In this document: positions 1-7,262 of the stretch, piece after piece
Numbering within the stretch: position 1 is the stretch's first letter
How the letters are laid out: each line of letters starts with the position of its first letter
Assembly: GCA_002449845.1 (NCBI GenBank)
Contig: DJXW01000020.1
Span: 49,204-91,942 of the forward strand
From: Prevotella sp. UBA6994
Lineage (GTDB): Bacteria > Bacteroidota > Bacteroidia > Bacteroidales > Bacteroidaceae
DNA: 42,739 bases
Reading direction: 5' to 3'
Notes under the pieces: model-generated
Database searches by the model: none
Told to the model about the DNA's origin: nothing
The model's input: only the letters and a program-made list of their open reading frames with translations
Made by a program: the position numbers and the translations under genes

Positions 1-1
1 C

Positions 2-412
2 AAGGACGTGGTGAGCGAGGTGTTCGCCAGTCTGCTCAGTGGCAGCATCGTCATGAGAACAGACAACACACGAGCGTTCCTCTTGACAAGTGTGCGCCAC
101 CGTTGCCTGAATGTGGTACAGCACAAGCAAGTGAAAGAACGCTTTGCACGTTTGCTCACTGAGGACTGCGACACACTTGTCAGCAACGATATAGCAGAAG
201 AGCAAATGCAGATGGAAGAGCTGATGCGCTACGTGCGGAACAACCTTTCATCGTTGGAGCAGAAAATCTTCCGACTGCGTTACTTACGAGAAATGACCTG
301 TCAGGAGGTGGCGGAAGCACTGAACGTCAGCCGTCAGACCGTCCACACCCACCTGAAGCAGTCAGTGGAGAAAAACTGGAAGTATTTCAATTCAAACTCA
401 AAAGCAATATGA
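2..412 (+). CDS. ECF-type RNA polymerase sigma factor, 5'-truncated by window edge
   Basis: This is the C-terminal part of an extracytoplasmic-function sigma-70 factor, which directs RNA polymerase to a small regulon, usually including the adjacent transport genes. The frame is open to the first base, and the first residues visible (KDVVSEVF) are the end of sigma region 2.1/2.2. The GTG at position 8 is therefore an internal codon and the true start lies upstream of the window. Region 2 continues through TRAFLLTSVRHRCLN. Region 4 follows as LSSLEQKIFRLRYLREM, then a helix-turn-helix (CQEVAEALNVSRQTVHTHL). The stop overlaps the start of the next gene by 4 bp (ATGA), so the two are translationally coupled. 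The family is secure; the regulon is inferred from the downstream anti-sigma and barrel genes. Confidence 0.9.
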   Translation, partial: KDVVSEVFASLLSGSIVMRTDNTRAFLLTSVRHRCLNVVQHKQVKERFARLLTEDCDTLVSNDIAEEQMQMEELMRYVRNNLSSLEQKIFRLRYLREMTCQEVAEALNVSRQTVHTHLKQSVEKNWKYFNSNSKAI

Positions 413-1170
413 TGACCGAAGAACAGCGTATAGAGTGGCTTTTGAAAATGCAAGACCACCCAGAACAAATAACTGACGCACAGATGCAGCAGATACTCGC
501 CGACAACGAGATACGCCAACTCGTGCAGCAGCTTGGCTTTGCTAAACGTACCTTTATACACGATGAGCTGACTAACGAGCGAGAGCAGAGTGATGCTTGC
601 ATCAACTCTGCCGAGCGAGGAGGAAGAAGGCGAAGCCAACTTAAAAACAACACCCCAGACGTGGATAACGAATGGGAGAAGTTTGCAGCATTCCATGCCG
701 AGGAACTGGATGCTCTCGATGAAGAAGAGTCCAAAAAACATTTTTCACTCTTCACCCATCACTTTTCACTTCATAAGGTTGCCGCCTCTTTCTTCGGTGT
801 GCTCTTGGCTTCGGGCATTGCCTTTGCTGCCATCTGGAGCCTCACGCCCAACCCCTCTCCGAAAGACGAGAGGAGTGACTACACTCAAGTTTCGGATACG
901 GTGGAGAAGGTAACTGCTCCTCTCTCCACTGAGAAAGAGGTTGGAGATGAGGTTTCATACGTCTTCGACAACGTGCCACTCGACTCCATGCTAACGACCA
1001 TTGCCGTTGCCCACGGAGTGCAGGTAGAGTTTGAGAATGAAACAGCTCGCGAGCTCCGTTTCCATTTCGTTTGGAAGCGCGAAGACAGCCTTACGCGTGT
1101 AGTAGAAAAGTTGAACACCTTCGAGGCCGTGAACATCGGCATGGAAGATAAAACGCTAGTGGTAAAATGA
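409..1170 (+). CDS. FecR-like anti-sigma factor with DUF4974/STN-like C-terminus
   Basis: This is a predicted inner-membrane anti-sigma factor of 253 aa. It has an N-terminal cytoplasmic segment, one membrane span (about residues 122-143, ASFFGVLLASGIAFAAIWSL) and a periplasmic tail. The last 70 residues (YVFDNVPLDSMLTTIA onward, ending LVVK) match the DUF4974/STN-like fold that ends Bacteroidota FecR proteins. The gene overlaps the sigma gene upstream and the barrel gene downstream, each by ATGA. That layout fits a transport-coupled surface-signalling operon in which the barrel relays ligand binding to this protein. The canonical FecR domain is weak or shortened. The linkers around residues 110-118 and 144-153 appear to be translated repeat elements (FSLFTHHFSLHK and LTPNPSPKDERS). 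The family call is good; function is inferred from context. Confidence 0.8.
   Translation: MMTEEQRIEWLLKMQDHPEQITDAQMQQILADNEIRQLVQQLGFAKRTFIHDELTNEREQSDACINSAERGGRRRSQLKNNTPDVDNEWEKFAAFHAEELDALDEEESKKHFSLFTHHFSLHKVAASFFGVLLASGIAFAAIWSLTPNPSPKDERSDYTQVSDTVEKVTAPLSTEKEVGDEVSYVFDNVPLDSMLTTIAVAHGVQVEFENETARELRFHFVWKREDSLTRVVEKLNTFEAVNIGMEDKTLVVK
733..775 (+). repeat. Pyrimidine-rich repeat-like insert translated as FSLFTHHFSLHK
   Basis: Inside the anti-sigma gene a C/T-rich stretch with the repeated unit TTCACTCTTCACCC / TCACTTTTCACTTC sits just before the membrane span. It is low in complexity, unlike its surroundings, and stays in frame. I recognise the FSLFT..FSLHK translation as a recurrent low-complexity insert in Bacteroidota genomes, from general familiarity rather than any search. 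Confidence 0.45.
841..880 (+). repeat. Palindromic repeat element translated as LTPNPSPKDERS
   Basis: This short element within the anti-sigma gene contains inverted arms CCTCTC (854-859) and GAGAGG (868-873) around an 8-nt loop. It is translated in frame as LTPNPSPKDERS. Very similar palindromes (LTPNPSP + basic/acidic tail) recur as dispersed repeats in several bacterial phyla, both in coding and intergenic DNA. Here it falls in the periplasmic linker directly after the membrane span, where an insertion would be tolerated. Confidence 0.5.
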
Positions 1171-3692
1171 GACACTCACTATATCTTTTAACGCTTATGG
1201 TCTGCCTTTTGTTACAGGCAACCGATACCTATGCACAGCGCATCAGCCACACATATAATAATATGTCACTCAGCGAAGCCCTGCTTGGCTTGAACAACGA
1301 GCAGACGGAATACGTCATCAACTTTCTCTACAATGAACTGGAAGACTTCCGCATCACCACCATTGTCTCGCGTAAGACCGTGCCTGATGCCATCCAGCAG
1401 ATGATTGGCTTCTATCCTGTGCGCATGACTGTAAAATCAGATGACCGAGAAATCTATGTGGAGTGTACACACAAGACTGACCGTCACCTGACAGGCACCA
1501 TCATTGATGAACAAGGCAAGCCCGTGGCATACGCCAACATCACTATTCTCAATTCTGCCGACTCCACCCTGCTCAGTGGTGGTGTCAGCAATGAAAGCGG
1601 CTATTTCGCAATTCCATACAAACAGCCCACTGTTCTCACACGTATCTCTTACGTCGGCTACAAGACCATATACAAAATCTGTAATCAACCAGAATTGGGA
1701 ACAATTCGTTTACAGCCTGAAACCATCAGGTTGAATGGTGTGCAGGTGACTGGCGAACACATCGTTTCGAGCACCGAAAACGGGCACATCATCTATAACA
1801 TGCCTATGCTCCTGCAATTCTATCCTGCCGACAATGCATACGATGCACTGACCAGTATTCCTGGGGTGAGTGAGATGGACGGCACCATCATGTTCTCTGG
1901 TCGGATGGTGACCCTCATCATCAACGGCAAGGCTACTACACTGAGTGCCGACAAGGTGGTAGAGCGATTGAAGCAGATGCCTGCAGCCATGCTTGCCAAG
2001 GCAGAGGTAATGCCATCGGCTCCTGCGAAATACCATGTACGGGGCATGGCTATCAACATCATCACGAAGGACTTTGCAGGAACTAACCAGCTATCAGGAC
2101 AACTGATGGGCGGTTGGCGACAACACAAATACGGTACGGGCTATGCAGGTGGAAGCATCATCTACAATCACGGAAAATTAGGTATTGACGCATCATATAA
2201 GTTTTCCCATGGCACGGGCTACGGACAGGTGGAGCATGAGGCGAACCATCCGCTAAATGGTCAGCGTGTATTCTACAGCGACAAGACCCGCAATCGCAGC
2301 GACGGCACCGACCATGACTACCGCATCGGCATAGACTATGCCATCAGCGACGACCATCGACTGAGCCTGAACTATACGGGGCAATGGAACAATACCCGCT
2401 CCACCAACACCACGACAGGTACGGCGCAATCTGTGCAAAATTCTCGCCAGCATACCTACCTGCACAATGTGGATGCCTCTTACGTTGTACCCTTCGGTCT
2501 GCAGCTTGGCGTATCTTACACCAACTATCAGGAGCCGCGCACGCAACATCTGGACGGAAAACTAAATGACATCAGCCGCAACCTCAATGTTGACAGCCGT
2601 CAGAAAGTGAGCAAGTGGCTTTTCACCGCCGACCAGACCCACGCGCTGCCGAAAGGCTGGGAACTGAGTTATGGCGGTAAAGCGCAGTTTACCAATAACA
2701 ACAGTTATCAGACAACATTCGATGCCAGCGGTCATCCCCTGTCTGATGCTACCTCACACGTCGATTACGACGAACGCATCCTGAACGGATACATCGGTCT
2801 GAGCAAACAAATAGGCCAGTCGCTAAGCCTTGAAACATCTGTGACAGCCGAACAGTATCATGCCACCAAGTGGAACGAGTGGCGCATCTATCCACAGTTC
2901 AACGCAATGTGGAACGTCAATGACCAGAATATGCTCAATCTCTCCTTCAGCAGTGAGGCTGTCTATCCTACCTACTGGAGCACCATGAGCAGCATCTACT
3001 ACGCCTCAGCCTACAGCGAGATATGGGGCAATCCAGACTTGAAACCCATGTCGAAATACGACATCAACCTGATGTGGCAACTCAATCGCAAATACACATT
3101 CACCGCCTTCGCCATGCTGGAACCCGACTACTTCGTGCAGATGGCCTACCAGCCCACGGACCGCATGGCTGTCATCATGAAGGAGACCAACTTCGATTAC
3201 TCCAACTACTTCGGTCTGCAAGCCTCGGCTCAGTTCCGCGTCGGCAATTGGCTCAACGGTAACATCAATGCCACCGCCCTCTACCGCCACGACAATACCC
3301 AATTCTTCAACTTGCCTATCGACCGCACCCGTCTCTCTGGTATTCTCGGCGGTATGGCTGTAGTCCGATTGTCGCAGAAGCACAACATCCAGTTCATCCT
3401 CAACCCATTCTTCCAGACCAGAGCCATCCAGGGTGTCTATGACATCAATCCCTTCCTACAACTCAATGCAACGCTCCGCTACACCTCGAAGAACGGCAAG
3501 TGGAATCTCGTGGCAAAAGGCGAGAATATCCTGAATGCCCACATGAGCACCAGTTCCACGATAGCCAATCAGGACTACGCCATGCGCGTCTGGATGCCCT
3601 ACACCAACTACTCCTTCACCGCCATCTACTGCATCGGCAACTTCAAAGAGAAACAAAAGAAAGAGGTTGATACCTCGCGAATGGGGTATTAG
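1167..3692 (+). CDS. TonB-dependent-receptor-like outer-membrane beta-barrel protein
   Basis: This 841-aa outer-membrane protein has a signal peptide (MRHSLYLLTLMVCLLLQATDTYA|Q region). An STN-like N-terminal domain follows (about residues 28-105), then a carboxypeptidase-regulatory-like beta-sandwich (about 108-190, LTGTIIDEQGKPVAYANI). A plug-like region (about 195-300, with DALTSIPGVSEMDG and INIITKD) leads into a long barrel of the outer-membrane-beta-barrel family. It is the last gene of the overlapping sigma/anti-sigma operon. There is no susD-type lipoprotein downstream, so it is not a classical SusCD pair. The STN domain is the expected contact for the anti-sigma C-terminus. The substrate is unknown; nothing in the operon identifies it. 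Confidence 0.85.
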   Translation: MRHSLYLLTLMVCLLLQATDTYAQRISHTYNNMSLSEALLGLNNEQTEYVINFLYNELEDFRITTIVSRKTVPDAIQQMIGFYPVRMTVKSDDREIYVECTHKTDRHLTGTIIDEQGKPVAYANITILNSADSTLLSGGVSNESGYFAIPYKQPTVLTRISYVGYKTIYKICNQPELGTIRLQPETIRLNGVQVTGEHIVSSTENGHIIYNMPMLLQFYPADNAYDALTSIPGVSEMDGTIMFSGRMVTLIINGKATTLSADKVVERLKQMPAAMLAKAEVMPSAPAKYHVRGMAINIITKDFAGTNQLSGQLMGGWRQHKYGTGYAGGSIIYNHGKLGIDASYKFSHGTGYGQVEHEANHPLNGQRVFYSDKTRNRSDGTDHDYRIGIDYAISDDHRLSLNYTGQWNNTRSTNTTTGTAQSVQNSRQHTYLHNVDASYVVPFGLQLGVSYTNYQEPRTQHLDGKLNDISRNLNVDSRQKVSKWLFTADQTHALPKGWELSYGGKAQFTNNNSYQTTFDASGHPLSDATSHVDYDERILNGYIGLSKQIGQSLSLETSVTAEQYHATKWNEWRIYPQFNAMWNVNDQNMLNLSFSSEAVYPTYWSTMSSIYYASAYSEIWGNPDLKPMSKYDINLMWQLNRKYTFTAFAMLEPDYFVQMAYQPTDRMAVIMKETNFDYSNYFGLQASAQFRVGNWLNGNINATALYRHDNTQFFNLPIDRTRLSGILGGMAVVRLSQKHNIQFILNPFFQTRAIQGVYDINPFLQLNATLRYTSKNGKWNLVAKGENILNAHMSTSSTIANQDYAMRVWMPYTNYSFTAIYCIGNFKEKQKKEVDTSRMGY

Positions 3693-3755
3693 AGTCAAAC
3701 CTGAATTATTTGATGGGGAGCGAAAGAGCTTCTATGGCGAATTGAGAGGTAACAA

Positions 3756-3789
3756 AAGCTGACACGAACCATATAGGCTGTGTCAGCTT
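3756..3789. terminator. Stem-loop between convergent genes (likely bidirectional terminator)
   Basis: A perfect 10-bp inverted repeat (AAGCTGACAC at 3756-3765, GTGTCAGCTT at 3780-3789) with a 14-nt loop lies between the barrel gene and the convergent membrane-protein gene. There is no long U-tract on either side, so its efficiency is uncertain. Confidence 0.55.
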
Positions 3790-3828
3790 CATAACGAGAG
3801 AGCGTTGAGGTAATGAAAAAACAGAATA

Positions 3829-4443
3829 TTATTCAGCGGATAGTTCGTCAATCTCGCGGATGGAGCGGTTCACGCGGTGCATCTCGCAGAAATAGCCGCA
3901 GAAAACAATGAGAGAGCCGATGAAGAATCCTATGCCCACCCTGATGCCGATGGTTGCAACTCTTTCTGTCGGATTATCTGCGAAGACTCCTAACTGCCAG
4001 CATAAGGCAAGTGCCCAAAGAGTGATCAGCGGTAAGGATATGAGCATCGCCTGGCGCTCTGCCTTCTTAAACTTCAGCAGTCCACGGCGAACGGTCAGCA
4101 GGTCGTTGCCTTCGGTGAAGAGTCGCTGTATTTGTCGATGGCAAATGATGTTATAAGCAAGTTCGACGATAACACCTAAGAGCAGGATGAGTGTAAGATA
4201 CCAAGAAACGCTCATCTTGGAAAACGCCCAAAAGACGAGAGGCATGATGAGCAATACGACAGTATCTACAATGACGCTGGTCTTGGTAAAGATGCTGATG
4301 CGGGCGTTCATCGAGCGGCGCATGAGTCGATCGCTGATGATTTCCTGCTGGTCTAGTCGCTGCTTGAACAGGGCGAGTTGCTCGCGGAGTTCATATACTT
4401 CGTTTTGAGGGAAGTTGTTATTGTTTGTCTGAGTTTCCATCAT
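3829..4443 (-). CDS. Four-helix membrane protein, putative anti-sigma partner
   Basis: I do not recognise a named family for this 204-aa protein. It has a short hydrophilic N-terminus with a heptad-like helix (YELREQLALFKQRLDQQE). Four hydrophobic segments follow: about residues 59-74, 80-96, 133-151 and 167-185. The C-terminus is charged (EMHRVNRSIREIDEL). It lies 59 bp downstream of an ECF sigma gene on the same strand with no terminator between them, so it is probably co-transcribed. Small membrane proteins in this position are often the anti-sigma regulator. That role is inference; there is no zinc-finger or FecR motif. The start has two adjacent ATGs (4443 and 4440); either may be used. 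Confidence 0.65.
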   Translation of the reverse strand: MMETQTNNNNFPQNEVYELREQLALFKQRLDQQEIISDRLMRRSMNARISIFTKTSVIVDTVVLLIMPLVFWAFSKMSVSWYLTLILLLGVIVELAYNIICHRQIQRLFTEGNDLLTVRRGLLKFKKAERQAMLISLPLITLWALALCWQLGVFADNPTERVATIGIRVGIGFFIGSLIVFCGYFCEMHRVNRSIREIDELSAE

Positions 4444-4502
4444 TGTATTCTTTTTATGAAATTAATAAATAGGTATAGTTCCGGAACCTACGTTTATCGA
4501 GT

Positions 4503-5021
4503 CTATTTCATTCTTTTCAGTTGTTCTTTGATGCGCACCAACCTGACGCTGACATTCTTGGCAGAAATACCCACAATGGCACCAATTTCATCGTAGCTCA
4601 TATTTTCCAGCCACAGCAATACGATGGCACGGTCGAAGGCTGGCAACTTATTGATGCGTTGGCGCAGTATCTCCATCTGACGCGAGTTCTGGTTGTCTTC
4701 CTCGTAGGGGTTGATGTCCATCGTCAGCGGGATTGTCGGATGGCGCCGCTTCTTACGGTCGAGACTGACGCAGACGTTCAGGCAGATGCGGTATATCCAC
4801 GTCCGCACGTCGCTGCGATGCTCGAAGTTTGGCCAACTTCGCCACAGGTTGATGAGGCACTCCTGATAGAGGTCGGCCACCTCGTCCTGATCCTTGCTGA
4901 ACATATAACAGACGGTGTAGATGGTTGCCTTGTGTGCTCGCACCAGCTGTTCAAATGATGCATGGTGCTCACCTGTATCTTTTTCATTAGCATTCATTTC
5001 TTTGGTGTTTACATTTGACAT
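4503..5021 (-). CDS. ECF-type RNA polymerase sigma factor
   Basis: This sigma-70-family regulator is 172 aa from the chosen start. Region 2 is clear (TIYTVCYMFSKDQDEVADLY, then RSDVRTWIYRICLNVC), as is a region-4 helix-turn-helix (MSYDEIGAIVGISAKNVSVR). A longer frame begins at 5042. I chose the ATG at 5021 because a TAnnTTTG promoter box (5040-5047, minus) would place transcription start inside the extra seven codons. The gene is followed by the membrane protein ending at 3829. It is divergent from the MutS-like gene, so both promoters share about 60 bp. It is distinct from the sigma factor at the left edge, and its target genes cannot be read from the sequence. Confidence 0.88.
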   Translation of the reverse strand: MSNVNTKEMNANEKDTGEHHASFEQLVRAHKATIYTVCYMFSKDQDEVADLYQECLINLWRSWPNFEHRSDVRTWIYRICLNVCVSLDRKKRRHPTIPLTMDINPYEEDNQNSRQMEILRQRINKLPAFDRAIVLLWLENMSYDEIGAIVGISAKNVSVRLVRIKEQLKRMK

Positions 5022-5039
5022 TTTAATCTTTAGTCGCTG

Positions 5040-5047
5040 CAAAGTTA
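5040..5047 (-). promoter_or_regulatory. -7 box TAACTTTG for the minus-strand sigma gene
   Basis: TAACTTTG matches the Bacteroidota TAnnTTTG box. It lies 19 bp upstream of the ATG at 5021 and decides that start over the in-frame ATG at 5042. Confidence 0.6.
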
Positions 5048-5088
5048 TTATTTGCTACACGAAAAGGCGAAAAAAACATAAATCTTTG

Positions 5089-5096
5089 TAACTTTG
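5089..5096 (+). promoter_or_regulatory. -7 box TAACTTTG for the MutS-like gene
   Basis: TAACTTTG lies 28 bp upstream of the ATG at 5125. No convincing -33 TTTG is seen at the expected distance. The box forms a divergent pair with the minus-strand box at 5040-5047. Confidence 0.55.
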
Positions 5097-5124
5097 TCAC
5101 CCAAAATGATAATCGACAGCAATT

Positions 5125-6975
5125 ATGAAAAAAATCATAAACAATACAGACTCTCAAGGTTCAGCCCCAAAACAACTATATACTGAGCGCATCAAGACAC
5201 TGACGGATGAAATCACGCAACTGAACAAACATAACCATCTGTTTATCGTCTTGGAATTGTCTGCCATCGCTTTGGCTATTGGGTGTATCGTAGCTTACAC
5301 GATGTGGAGCAATGTGGCTGCATTGGTGGTGGCTGCGTTGTTCATTGTTACATACTTGGCTATACGCTGGAAAGATAATAGGAACAGACGATTGTCAGAA
5401 GAAAAAGAAAATCTTCGCAGTGTGTACCAGAAAGAACTGGACTATCTGAACGGCGACTTTTGCGGTTTTCTTTCTGGTGAGCAATATGTCAATCCCTATC
5501 ATGAGTTTTCACTCGATCTTGACATTTTCGGCCCTCAGTCATTGTTCAATCGCATCAATCGCACTGTTACTACTGGCGGCAGTGATTTCTTGGCGAATGA
5601 GTTGGCAGAAACACGAGTGCGAACTATTGACGAGATAAAGAAACGACGCGAAGTTATTCATGAGCTATCTGAAAGGGAATCGCTGAGAACAGCATTCCTT
5701 GCACAAGGCTGTGGGCAACAGATTAACACTGCCGACATCATGAAAGCTTTGCATAAGGTGCAGCAGTTAAAAGTTTCTCGCCTTGCAGCCCATCGCTTCA
5801 CCTATTTCGCAGCCATTGTAAGTATTTTCGTTTTCTACGGGTTATTGGTTGGAGCCATCTTTGGTCCACTGTCAGGAACAATCCCGATGATATGGGTATT
5901 GATACAGATTATGGTTGTCTATTTTCTTTTCGGTCGTACCCTGAAACGTATCAATCAAATCATCAACATCATCCTTCCGAGATTAGGCACATACGTCAAC
6001 ATGATCATGCTAATCGTAACATCCGACCTTAAAAGTAACGAGGCTCATAGCATCATCAGTCAGTTATCTGCCGAAGAACAGGATGCGCTCAAATCTTTCC
6101 AACTGTTGAAGGGAATCATTAACGATCTTGACCGACGAAACGAAGTATGGATACCCTTATCCGATGCACTCTATCTGGCAGACTATTTTATCGTACGGCG
6201 TTTCCTTCTTTGGCAAGACCGCTATATGTTGCATATCGATGAATGGATTGCGGCTGTGAGTCATTTCGATGCGTTGGTGTCGATGGCAACATACCGATAC
6301 AATGAACCGATAGCTACAGACGCAGAACTGGTGGATTCCGACGAAGTGGTTTATGAGGCTCATGGGATCTACCATCCATTCCTTGGAACAAAAGCCGTGA
6401 GCAACGAGTTTACCATCAGTAATGAACACTATTACATCATCACTGGGGCGAACATGGCTGGTAAGAGTACATTCCTCCGCTCCATTGGTATCAATTACGT
6501 ACTTGCCACTTGCGGAATGCCCGTCTTTGCCAAGCATCTGCGCATCTCACTCTTCTCCCTTTTCAGCAGTATGCGTACTACTGACGACCTTGCCCACGGC
6601 ATCAGTTACTTCAATGCCGAACTGTTACGGTTACAACAACTTATCAAGACTTGCCAACAGAACCGTCATACGCTTATCATCCTTGATGAAATCCTAAAAG
6701 GAACAAACTCGCTTGACAAACTCAATGGGTCACGCCTATTCCTCCAGTCTGTGTCCACACTTCCCATAACAGGCATTATCGCCACCCATGACCTTGAACT
6801 CTCCAAGATGCAGCAGGAATATCCCGCCCGTTTCCATAACTATTGTTTTGAAATCCAACTCTCCGACGAAATCACATACACCTATAAACTCTCCGAGGGT
6901 GTGGCACGTAACCAGAATGCTACTTACCTTCTAAAGAATATTCTTAAAACGTCATTAGAATATCTGTCTTCATAG
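5125..6975 (+). CDS. Membrane-anchored MutS-family ATPase
   Basis: This 616-aa protein carries the MutS core and ATPase domains but no mismatch-recognition domain I or connector. Two hydrophobic hairpins are visible, at about residues 40-82 (IVLELSAIALAIGCIVAYTM) and about 225-272 (FAAIVSIFVFYGLLVGAIFG). They predict membrane attachment. The ATPase domain is intact: Walker A GANMAGKST (441-449), Walker B with LIILDE (Asp521, Glu522) and the MutS signature EILKGTNS. The family occurs widely in Bacteroidota beside, not instead of, true MutS. With no recognition domain, a role in post-replicative mismatch repair is unlikely; the real function is unknown. The gene stands alone behind its own promoter, divergent from an ECF sigma gene. 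Confidence 0.85.
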   Translation: MKKIINNTDSQGSAPKQLYTERIKTLTDEITQLNKHNHLFIVLELSAIALAIGCIVAYTMWSNVAALVVAALFIVTYLAIRWKDNRNRRLSEEKENLRSVYQKELDYLNGDFCGFLSGEQYVNPYHEFSLDLDIFGPQSLFNRINRTVTTGGSDFLANELAETRVRTIDEIKKRREVIHELSERESLRTAFLAQGCGQQINTADIMKALHKVQQLKVSRLAAHRFTYFAAIVSIFVFYGLLVGAIFGPLSGTIPMIWVLIQIMVVYFLFGRTLKRINQIINIILPRLGTYVNMIMLIVTSDLKSNEAHSIISQLSAEEQDALKSFQLLKGIINDLDRRNEVWIPLSDALYLADYFIVRRFLLWQDRYMLHIDEWIAAVSHFDALVSMATYRYNEPIATDAELVDSDEVVYEAHGIYHPFLGTKAVSNEFTISNEHYYIITGANMAGKSTFLRSIGINYVLATCGMPVFAKHLRISLFSLFSSMRTTDDLAHGISYFNAELLRLQQLIKTCQQNRHTLIILDEILKGTNSLDKLNGSRLFLQSVSTLPITGIIATHDLELSKMQQEYPARFHNYCFEIQLSDEITYTYKLSEGVARNQNATYLLKNILKTSLEYLSS

Positions 6976-7029
6976 TGTGAATAATTCAATATTTTTCGCT
7001 TGAGCCGAAACATCACCTACTAATATAAC

Positions 7030-7090
7030 AAAAAAAGGTCGCCCGCTGGCGACCACTTGTTAACCTTAAATCTAATACTATGAAAAACAC
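7030..7090 (-). ncRNA. Small RNA unit A (own promoter, conserved core, terminator)
   Basis: On the minus strand a -33 TTTG (7122-7125) and a -7 TAAATTTG (7095-7102), spaced 19 nt, precede a 29-nt core (7060-7088). The core includes GTATTAGATTTAAGGTTAA. A perfect 7-bp hairpin follows (GGTCGCC / GGCGACC, 7037-7054, 4-nt loop) with a run of seven Ts, a standard intrinsic terminator. The same core (28 of 29 identical) with the same layout but a different hairpin sequence occurs at 23456-23484 on the plus strand. A conserved core with swapped stem sequence supports an RNA of about 60 nt rather than chance. It lies between the MutS-like gene and cdaA. Multicopy sRNAs are known in Bacteroides; membership in a named family is unverified. 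Confidence 0.7.
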
Positions 7091-7094
7091 AATG

Positions 7095-7125
7095 CAAATT
7101 TAATCAATTATTCTATTTTTCCAAA
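7095..7125 (-). promoter_or_regulatory. Promoter of small RNA unit A
   Basis: TTTG (7122-7125) and TAAATTTG (7095-7102) on the minus strand with a 19-nt spacer match the Bacteroidota promoter pattern at both boxes. A 12-bp perfect inverted repeat (7111-7122 / 7136-7147) brackets the -33 box, so a bound regulator there could control it. Confidence 0.65.
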
Positions 7126-7147
7126 ACTTTCCTACGGAAAAATAGAA
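7111..7147. repeat. 12-bp perfect inverted repeat around the -33 box of sRNA unit A
   Basis: TTCTATTTTTCC (7111-7122) and GGAAAAATAGAA (7136-7147) are exact reverse complements with a 13-nt spacer. A second, shorter pairing, TTTCC (7128-7132) with GGAAA (7136-7140), competes for the same right arm. Confidence 0.7.
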
Positions 7148-7219
7148 TCATTTAACATGTTTTAAGTAATCAAATCGTTATTATACGTTTTTTTACTAAA
7201 GTCACAGAGACAAAGAAAC

Positions 7220-7262
7220 GAGATTTATAACCCCTCCATCTGAGATTTATACCCCTTCCATT
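7220..7262 (-). repeat. Imperfect 22-bp tandem duplication of the cdaA stop region
   Basis: On the minus strand ATGGAAGGGGTATAAATCTC (end of cdaA and stop) is followed at once by ATGGAGGGGTTATAAATCTC. The second copy lies outside the gene and again encodes Met-Glu-Gly-Leu-stop. Confidence 0.6.

Noticed and set aside
1167..3692. SusC of a polysaccharide utilisation locus
   Set aside because: There is no susD-type gene downstream, and the next gene is convergent. The barrel family fits better than SusC proper.
7080..7103. Seven-codon open frame MKNTMQI on the plus strand, first read as a leader peptide
   Set aside because: It is the antisense of the small RNA core and promoter box. The conserved signal and terminator are on the minus strand, and no plus-strand gene follows.
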